NCBI GenBank assembly: GCA_014529385.2
Contig: CM043947.1
Location: forward strand, 103,939,811 to 104,003,810
Source: Adiantum capillus-veneris
Lineage: Eukaryota > Streptophyta > Polypodiopsida > Polypodiales > Pteridaceae
DNA: 64,000 bases
Direction: 5' to 3'
The position numbers were made by a program, and so were the translations under genes. Shown in pieces: positions 58,601-64,000 of this stretch; the first letter of the stretch is position 1; every line of letters begins with the position of its first letter. The notes under the pieces were generated by a model. It was given only the letters and a program-made list of their open reading frames with translations. It had not been told where the DNA came from and ran no database searches.

Positions 58601-60457
58601 TCAAATCCATTTGAGGTCCAATGTGATGCGTGTGGTGATTGCCTTGGAGTGGTTTTGCTTCAAGAAGGGCATGCCATAGCATATGAGAGCCGAAGGCTCA
58701 ATAGTGATGAACGAGTCTTGGGCATTTATGAGAAAGAGCTTTTAGCTGTTCTACATGCCCTAGACACATGGAAGCACTACCTATTGGGGACTCCATTTAT
58801 CCTACGAACCGACCACCAAAGTCTCAAGTATTTCATGACGCAAACCAAGCTTTCCGACAAACAAATGAGGTGGGAAAATTTTCTTTTGCAATTTAATTTC
58901 CATGTTGCTCACATAGCTGGTAAGCACAATCAAGTTGCCGATGCACTTTCACGACGACCAAAAGTTAATGCGGTGTCTATAGCTACTCACAATGATCTAT
59001 CCTCTATGATAGATGAGTATGCTACTGACCCTGACTTTAGAGACATAATGTCAGCCCTTGCTTTGGGGAAGAAAGAGGACCCATTCACCTTGCAGGATGG
59101 TTATCTTCTCCACGGCAATAGGCTATGTGTTACCCATTCCCTTCGTGAGAAGGTTATGTATGAATCCCATGCTCCTCCATATGCAGGGCATAGAGGTATT
59201 CAACCTACTCTCCGAGGAGTAGAGACGTATTTCTATTGGCCTACCCTGAAAGTGGACATACAAGAGTATGTTTCAAAATGTGTACTATGCCAAAAGACCA
59301 AGTATGATAGAGGGAAGCAACCTGGATTACTCCAGCCATTGCCTATTCCAAATTCGCCATGGGAGAGTATATCCATGGATTTCATCTTTGGATTACCCAA
59401 GTCTATCCATGGGAATACAGGAATATGGACAATAGTCGACAGGTTTAGCAAGCAAGCACATTTTATTCCTGTCAAAAAGACTATTAAGGCACATCAAATG
59501 GCAACTCTCTTCATATCTCAGATTTTCAAGCACCATGGATTACCCACATCCATCGTGTCAGATAGAGATCCTAGAATGACCAGTAATTTCTGGAAAGATC
59601 TCTTTGAAAATCTAGGAACAAGATTGAATTTCTCTTCGGCCTATCACCCACAAACGGATGGCCAAAGTGAGATAGCCAATCTTACGATACTCGATCTACT
59701 CAAGACTTATGTTACCGAAGTAGATCAACACTCACAATGGGAAAAGTATTTACCTCTAGTAGAGTATGCCTACAATAATACTGTCCATACTTCTACGGGG
59801 AAAGCACCTTTCGAGATCATAGAGGGAAGACCTAAAAGTCCCTTGCTACTCAAAGTACATGGGAAGATCTTCGCCGCCGATGAGTATAGTCGTGACCTAC
59901 AAGAATCTTTTCAAAAGATTAGGGAGGCTATAGCTATCTCTCAACAAAGGCAAAAAGCTGCTGCTGATAAGCACAGAAGAGCCTTAATGTTCAAAGAAAA
60001 TGATTGGGTCTTACTCAAGTTTCCTAAGGCTCGATTAAGGCAAACGACGGACAAAAATCCTACGGGCCATCAAAAGTATTATGCTAAACTAGCAAAAGGA
60101 TACTATGGTCCTTTCCAAATCTTGAAGCCCATCAATGAGACGGCTTATCAACTCAAGTTGCCCAACCATTGGCTTATACACAATGCCTTTCATGTAAGCC
60201 TACTTAAGCCCTACAAAAGAGAGCCACCAACTAAACCAATTATTGAAGACCCTCGCGAATTTGAAGACCAAGAAGAGGTGCTACAACCCGAAGCTGTCCT
60301 TCGGCATGAAGACAAGGTACTACGACATGGTAAGATAATCCGACAGTATCTTATTAAGTTCAAAAATTATCCTTTTGAAGATGCTAAATGGATACAAGGA
60401 GTACAACTTAAGGATAGTATGAACCTTGTCAATGCTTACAATGCTACATTAGAGTAA
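55667..60457 (+). CDS. Chromovirus gag-pol polyprotein
   Basis: One open frame of 1,596 codons encodes all proteins of a Ty3/gypsy chromovirus. The start ATG follows GTTAAC, 400 bp after the primer site. A Ser/Arg-rich N-terminal arm comes first (residues 80-190). The capsid-like gag is at about 195-365 and the zinc knuckle CFKCGEQGHGYRSC at about 432-445. The protease is at about 485-600, with FDPGSTLNFIS; D-P-G for D-S-G occurs in other plant gypsy elements. RT is at about 690-910, with RMCVDYRALN, MPFGLTNAPATF and the FFDD catalytic box near 838. RNase H is at about 980-1110 (CDACGD, RTDHQSLKYF, VADALSRRP). The integrase has its HHCC module at 1165-1207 and D,D-E core residues near 1236, 1298 and 1334. 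The GPF module is near 1485. The chromodomain is at about 1540-1585 (YLIKFKNYPFEDAKW). No stop or frameshift is present, so recent activity is likely, though the lost 3' LTR end would now prevent normal replication. Confidence 0.95.
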   Translation: MADNNQESRMNIDSFDFAHEGANDDAPMFVNYLVARLQQAMGNPALQAEVTQQLRAYGISLPLPEERELRRPLEEIPKRRLSPIREEESKEKESNESLSSSEEVAPRRRQSRRSPTPPKRERATYSPSPHHSERQERKQRKKRARKRSPSSPSSSPSSSSDESYGYSPREYKRGGHRKSFPAWRRSQNLKKFKEGGKSISFLTYDGTFGATDKVLAFIQQFDAAFGDEGFTESSKLRHVAMHFQKSSRQWWASLRGNGEAPKTWKTLRVSIMKQFLPSDTKDNVLTEWSGLKLLSHESINKYVDKFWDLHLKAIVFQKIDFAEKRQQFCAGLPEEMAEYINSQRPGTITEVIHHTMVASRINFHQGARRNVKPMENKDKNDAKGKSNSQNNSQGTSNNNNNNNNNRSKEKGVYKGKNKLSPEELEAFRKDHKCFKCGEQGHGYRSCPKKNTRNETPRASTIEAPKEDAHCKGSSLSYAWGKVREHDAFILFDPGSTLNFISIELATKSGIQAFEMGDIVTDDAAFKGQQASVTPLIGKLRLHVQSYVDKEDFFISPLQHQDVILGAPWFDRMAANMKFPERRIYFTYRGKNMYIDASERGCTIPLVNPLSFDKSMKSSVSAYMIYVKESLKANNVSSNENDRNQEELDLSTFLKGFQDVFMDDIPMDLPPKRGDDDHRIELLPGSSPPNKPPYRVSQAQQEEIMRQVQELVDKGMVRPSSSPFCSPVLLVQKKDGTYRMCVDYRALNHITIKNRFLVPRVEDLFDKLQGSTYFSRIDLKSGYHQIRIVDEDILKTAFRTTFGLYEYLVMPFGLTNAPATFNRLMEKFFRPYRKFTGVFFDDIIIYSKSLEEHKQHLQVIFQALRENKLFLNQKKSEFFLQEIQYLGHIISHYGIRMDPSKLEVIKSWPNPRNLHELRSFIGMCAYYRRFMAKFFQVAGPLHDLTKKNVKFVWTAKEQNAFEKLKENLTSQPVLVLPDLSNPFEVQCDACGDCLGVVLLQEGHAIAYESRRLNSDERVLGIYEKELLAVLHALDTWKHYLLGTPFILRTDHQSLKYFMTQTKLSDKQMRWENFLLQFNFHVAHIAGKHNQVADALSRRPKVNAVSIATHNDLSSMIDEYATDPDFRDIMSALALGKKEDPFTLQDGYLLHGNRLCVTHSLREKVMYESHAPPYAGHRGIQPTLRGVETYFYWPTLKVDIQEYVSKCVLCQKTKYDRGKQPGLLQPLPIPNSPWESISMDFIFGLPKSIHGNTGIWTIVDRFSKQAHFIPVKKTIKAHQMATLFISQIFKHHGLPTSIVSDRDPRMTSNFWKDLFENLGTRLNFSSAYHPQTDGQSEIANLTILDLLKTYVTEVDQHSQWEKYLPLVEYAYNNTVHTSTGKAPFEIIEGRPKSPLLLKVHGKIFAADEYSRDLQESFQKIREAIAISQQRQKAAADKHRRALMFKENDWVLLKFPKARLRQTTDKNPTGHQKYYAKLAKGYYGPFQILKPINETAYQLKLPNHWLIHNAFHVSLLKPYKREPPTKPIIEDPREFEDQEEVLQPEAVLRHEDKVLRHGKIIRQYLIKFKNYPFEDAKWIQGVQLKDSMNLVNAYNATLE

Positions 60458-60819
60458 GCAAATGTACAAATCTCTTTTAAATGACTCATGTTTTTGTCTT
60501 ATAAGACTAATCCTCTTTTTAATTGTGCACAAATTTAACTAGTATGCATGCTTAGAATCATGTTTGTGATGACAACGTCTGTCAAACACCAAGTAGAATT
60601 TATCACTCTACTTTGGGAGAATGAAATGGACTAAAGAGAAGACATGCTTGCGGCTACTATGTCTCCCAAGCACCAAATGGATTAGTCATCCATCTTGGAA
60701 AGATGTCGTAGGGTAAAAAAAAGGGATCCTCTACCCGCTAAGTACGATTGACTAATGACTAAGGCTTTATCTCTTCTACCTCATAGTCGAGGACGAATAT
60801 GATTTCAAGAGAGAGGTAA
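60458..60819 (+). other. 3' untranslated part and polypurine tract
   Basis: About 360 bp between the gag-pol stop and the 3' LTR. Its last bases, TTCAAGAGAGAGGTAA, are the candidate polypurine tract. The same sequence is conserved in the minus-strand relative (complement of about 38,121-38,480), which supports its being part of the element. Confidence 0.75.
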
Positions 60820-61499
60820 TGTCATAAAATCTAATATCTAACCAACCCAAATGATTTTCTCATATTAAATTGATCACTTAATGTGGGAGAATAAACGGGA
60901 ACAAGTGTTAAGATATAGATATGTGCTTATAGATCTATCTCAACACGGGGCCAATAGTAAAGGGGCCCAAATGGGAGATGGTCTATCAAGAGCAAGGCTA
61001 ACCAATGGAGCATAAGACCTTAGGGTTAGCTTCATTGAAGACCTCCAATAATGTGTGTAAAAGTCCTTTGACCTTAGGTAAGCTAGGGCTGAGCTTGAGG
61101 TGGGAACCCGGCCCAAGCTCGAGGTGTTTGTCATGCTTGAGGTGCTTGTCGTGCTTGAGGTGTTTGTCCTGCTTGAGGTGCTTGATTAAGGTGCTTGAGG
61201 TGCTTGACTTGCCGCTTGATTAAGGTGCTTGAGGTGCCTTGACATGCTTGCCTGAGATGCTTGTGGGAATACCCCCTAGTCCAAGTGCTTTGTCATGCTT
61301 GATGACTAAGGTGCTTGAGCTCCTAAAGTCAAAAGCATCCCTACAAGAGGGGGGGCGAGCCCTTTTCCTAGGGATTAGAGAGAGAACACACACTCACACT
61401 CACAAGGGAAGCCCCAGCTTGAAGAGGCAGCAAGGACACATGTCAGGTCCCTTCCCATGTTACCTTCATGTGTTGCTTGAAGCCTATTCGCTAGGCTTC
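60820..61499 (+). repeat. Truncated 3' LTR
   Basis: It matches the first 685 bp of the 5' LTR closely, with few substitutions outside the minisatellite. The match ends at GCTAGGCTTC; the next bases (CACAAAG) have no counterpart in the 5' LTR (AAAGGGG). About 930 bp of LTR are missing. Confidence 0.92.
61113..61235 (+). repeat. GCTTGAGGTG minisatellite in the 3' LTR
   Basis: Same unit as in the 5' LTR, but with an added GATTAAGGTGCTTGAGGTGC-type segment and without the CTTACTCCATG spacer seen at 54,004-54,015. The copy number differs between two LTRs that were identical at insertion. Confidence 0.85.
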
Positions 61500-62459
61500 C
61501 ACAAAGTGAGCACTTCAGGCCCATGCATTCATTTCACTTCTGTCACCTCACCTGCAGTTGCTCAATATGGTACGGATCTGCAATCGACTTGAACTTTAAA
61601 CTGCCATAACTTCTTCATCGTAGCTCCAATCGACGAGCCGTAAAGACAGGCCGATAGAGCACTTCAAGCACTGCAGTTCTAGATCATAATCTCTCATTTG
61701 TGGTCACTACTAGTATACTCATTTTTGGCATCTGTTGGACCTTCTAAGCCGCATTTGGCATACATTAATCATTAAGCTTGGCTTGTTATCAAGCCTTGAT
61801 CACTGCTCACTTAATGTGTAGGCTTCAAAGAAGCTTAGCTTGCATTTCTCTGCTCTTTTTCTCTACATGGAAGTGGAGATGCATGACATCCACCCCCTCT
61901 GAACGTGCACAGCTTCCGGTCTGTGTCAATAGCACTTCAATCTGCATCTGCTATATAGGTACCTTAAGCTCCTTACTATCATCAGACTCACGTAACTAGT
62001 AACTTACGAAAAATGAAATAAGGTTTATACCCTATCATCAATGTCCTAGCTTAATCATTAGGTAGCTATCCATAAAAAATCTATGAACTGTATCTGTCGT
62101 ATCTTCAAAGCATTCAATCATGGATAACTTGTTTAGTGAACCCCGCCAGAGTCAAGTGCTCCAGTTAATGATGCACACGGCTTGACCATTAAGCTCTCTT
62201 TAAGGAACCCTGTCAAGCTCAAGTATGCCTTACTCTGTCTGCACACGGAATGGCCATCCAGTCCTTTACTTCAAGTTCTGTTATAGCAGAACCAACTCAA
62301 AAGATGTGAAGATACTTCATCAATTGTCCAAAGAAGTCCACTGGATGCCAGCCATGTGATCTTATTGAACGCATAACCAAAATGTTTCTGACTCAGCATA
62401 AATCTAGAAAACAAAAACCTTGTACCATGCAACTTGCTACAACAGGTAACTAGTACTCT
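61500..62459. other. Unassigned DNA between the truncated LTR and the terminal ORF
   Basis: No gene is supported. The phrase CCATAACTTCTTCATCGTAGC (about 61,605) followed by CCAATCGACGAGCCG is typical of untranslated parts of plant retrotransposons, which suggests that this belongs to another element. The first bases do not show a clear LTR or transposon terminus. The interval would be the 3' flank of the minus-strand ORF. Confidence 0.45.
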
Positions 62460-64000
62460 TCAAATCTGCAAATGGCACTTTAGTAGCCCCCCGGGATCAA
62501 TTGGGAACTCAATCATTTGCCCCATTGTGAGTATTCCTTTAAAAAAATTGCACCATCCTCCAGGATCATAGGGATCATACAATAATTTCCAATCAGTAGA
62601 GCATGAACATACATTAATCCACAAATCTTCATGAAAACCACCTGGATCATATGGCATATAAGTAAATTGCCCAGGATCATGCATATATATGTCACCTCCT
62701 GGGTCAAAAGCTAGCTCAAAATCCCCTACATCATAGGGAAACATCAGATTCCACATAGCATCAGGTAGCATCAGATACTGCCATATCCCCTGTGCAACTG
62801 GCTCATTCAATTGTTGATCATCAATCACAGGTAAAAGCATTGGCAGTGCACCTTCACTCGCACTAGTATGGGAATCCCAATCATGCATATTTGAATACAT
62901 CAAGTCTCTGTTAAAATCCTCTTCATTAGGCTCAAAAGATGCATCTGAAAACAATTCTCTATCTCGTAGACGCTCAAAATCAAGTAGTGCATCATCTAAC
63001 AACTGCATAAGTTCATCGTCTTCTGAATCTGAACAAACTTGCTCATGCATGATTCTGAATTGATTGGTATCCTTAGCATCTGTGTTTGAGAACCCTTCCA
63101 AAGCTTCATCTAGTAAGCACATAAGGTCTAGGTCCACAGCTAGAGAAGGTTCCTTCATCTTACACACCTCAGGCTGCTGTAAACTAAGATTTCCACATGT
63201 GACATGCATAGTAAATGATTCTGCTGTAAATTTCTCTTTAAGTCTTTCACCCTCACCCAGATATCTTTGCACTTCTGTAGCACAAAGTTTAGCATGCACA
63301 TTGAAAATTTCATCTACTTCCCTGTTTGTATCATCGGCACAATGAAACCAATCATATTCGACATCAAGAGATTGCACTTCACTATGTACCCCCTCTGAAT
63401 CAACATCATTAAGTTCATGATCATTCTGCCATAGTGTGAGCCGTGTGTCACAGATTGTCGATAGAGAAGAAGTTTGCTCCCTCTCTACATCACCATCATC
63501 AAATTCAGGGTTAGTCTGCCAGATTGGTAGCTCTAGGTCACAAAAACTTTTCAAAGAAGGAGTCTGCACCCCCTCTGATTCGTTATCATCACATTCAAGA
63601 CCGATTTTCCACTTTTGTAGTTGTGATTCACAAAAACTTGTCATTGAAGGAGTCTGCACCCCCTCTGAATCAAGCACATACTCTTGCTTAGCCAAGTCCT
63701 CAAAATCTGGTACATCCAAATTCGATAAATCTGGTATACCAAAATCCATGGTCTTGCTGCTCTCAACATCATCCCTGCTTTGACCCATAACATCTTTATC
63801 ATTAATTAACTCTTTGGTAAAACCTGTACTAGTATCTTCAATCACCTCTATGGTAGAATCTATACGAGAAAAATTTTGCTCTAATTCTGGTTTAGTAGCA
63901 AAATTATCAGTTGTAACTGAATCTTCCTGCATGTCTACTTGAATTTGGTTGCTCTCATTTACCAGCATTTTTTTTTTTTGGAGCTTTAGCCACTTCACTG
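62460..64000 (-). CDS. Acidic repeat-containing protein of unknown function, partial
   Basis: A minus-strand frame is open from the window edge to a TGA at 62,460-62,462, at least 512 codons, far longer than chance allows in AT-rich DNA. It has no ATG at the edge; the first internal ATG is at about 63,968, just after a run of A, so the true start may lie outside. Numbering from 63,998, residues 111-200 are three 30-residue repeats (SEGVQTPS, then SFC, L, W and acidic ends). Residues 285-345 hold two LLD(E/D)AL helices. Residues 432-504 hold five DPGG or DPGQ motifs in a Trp/Phe/Tyr-rich tail. The protein is strongly acidic with no membrane segment, signal peptide, zinc motif or enzyme motif. 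I do not recognise the family. Being antisense and 3' to gypsy pol sequence, it could be an accessory antisense ORF of a Tat-like element or part of an unrelated element or gene. Confidence 0.7.
   Translation of the reverse strand, partial: VKWLKLQKKKMLVNESNQIQVDMQEDSVTTDNFATKPELEQNFSRIDSTIEVIEDTSTGFTKELINDKDVMGQSRDDVESSKTMDFGIPDLSNLDVPDFEDLAKQEYVLDSEGVQTPSMTSFCESQLQKWKIGLECDDNESEGVQTPSLKSFCDLELPIWQTNPEFDDGDVEREQTSSLSTICDTRLTLWQNDHELNDVDSEGVHSEVQSLDVEYDWFHCADDTNREVDEIFNVHAKLCATEVQRYLGEGERLKEKFTAESFTMHVTCGNLSLQQPEVCKMKEPSLAVDLDLMCLLDEALEGFSNTDAKDTNQFRIMHEQVCSDSEDDELMQLLDDALLDFERLRDRELFSDASFEPNEEDFNRDLMYSNMHDWDSHTSASEGALPMLLPVIDDQQLNEPVAQGIWQYLMLPDAMWNLMFPYDVGDFELAFDPGGDIYMHDPGQFTYMPYDPGGFHEDLWINVCSCSTDWKLLYDPYDPGGWCNFFKGILTMGQMIEFPIDPGGLLKCHLQI
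63399..63668 (-). repeat. Three tandem 90-bp coding repeats
   Basis: These encode the 30-residue units at residues 111-140, 141-170 and 171-200 of the terminal ORF, with a partial fourth start (SEGV) next. The reading frame is kept in every unit, while the third has diverged most. Confidence 0.85.

Larger units (their letters stand above)
53639..61499 (+). mobile_element. Chromovirus (Ty3/gypsy) with open gag-pol and truncated 3' LTR
   Basis: Components in order are the 5' LTR (53,639-55,252), an initiator-Met primer site, a 400-bp leader, a single open gag-pol frame of 1,596 codons, a 3' untranslated part, a purine tract and a 3' LTR that follows the 5' LTR for about 680 bp and then ends abruptly at 61,499. 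A chromodomain at the C-terminus marks it as a chromovirus. It lies inside the integrase tail of the Athila/Tat-like element. A target duplication cannot be tested because the right end is lost. An older relative on the opposite strand is at 36,626-38,770. Confidence 0.93.

Noticed and set aside
1-64000. CRISPR arrays, bacterial operons, rRNA or tRNA genes
   Set aside because: Nothing with the required structure was seen. The content is that of a plant nuclear genome.

Overview
The window looks like nuclear DNA of a land plant with a large, repeat-dense genome. The evidence is a DUF1677 gene (a plant-specific family), plant-type chromodomain Ty3/gypsy elements, an Athila/Tat-type gypsy element whose primer site matches tRNA-Asp, a copia-like short LTR element, a TNP2-type CACTA transposase and a LINE, all in AT-rich DNA with many long GA/TC and CA/TG tracts. 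The clade cannot be fixed from sequence alone. A fern, lycophyte or other large plant genome is my guess, not a demonstrated fact. Only one ordinary host gene is convincing: a DUF1677 protein on the minus strand at 28.1-28.6 kb.

Layout. 1-11.1 kb is gene-free, with local repeats (2.8-3.1 kb and 4.9-5.2 kb) and a striking inverted-repeat array at 9.0-10.6 kb that can fold into long hairpins. 11.1-16.3 kb is a decayed chromovirus (RNase H, integrase, chromodomain) followed by a complete 3.2-kb 3' LTR. 17.9-19.85 kb is a decayed LINE on the minus strand. 19.9-28 kb is mostly featureless. 28.1-28.6 kb is the DUF1677 gene, followed by a 148-bp tandem repeat (29.9-30.4 kb) and two short-LTR chromovirus pieces facing opposite ways (30.4 and 33.7-34.1 kb). 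36.6-38.8 kb is a minus-strand LTR and pol tail of the same family as the element at 53.6 kb.

39.1-61.5 kb is a nest of insertions. A CACTA transposase remnant (minus strand) is cut at 41,081/41,082 by an Athila/Tat-like gypsy element (5' LTR, primer site, gag, protease, RT, RNase H, integrase, all with stops or frameshifts). That element carries two later insertions. One is a small copia-like LTR element at 42.2-44.8 kb with an exact 5-bp target duplication. The other is a chromovirus at 53.6-61.5 kb with a fully open 1596-codon gag-pol, inserted in the integrase tail; its 3' LTR breaks off after 680 bp. The window ends in a minus-strand ORF of at least 512 codons (62.46-64.0 kb) for an acidic protein built of internal repeats. 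I do not recognise it, and it is the least explained coding sequence here.
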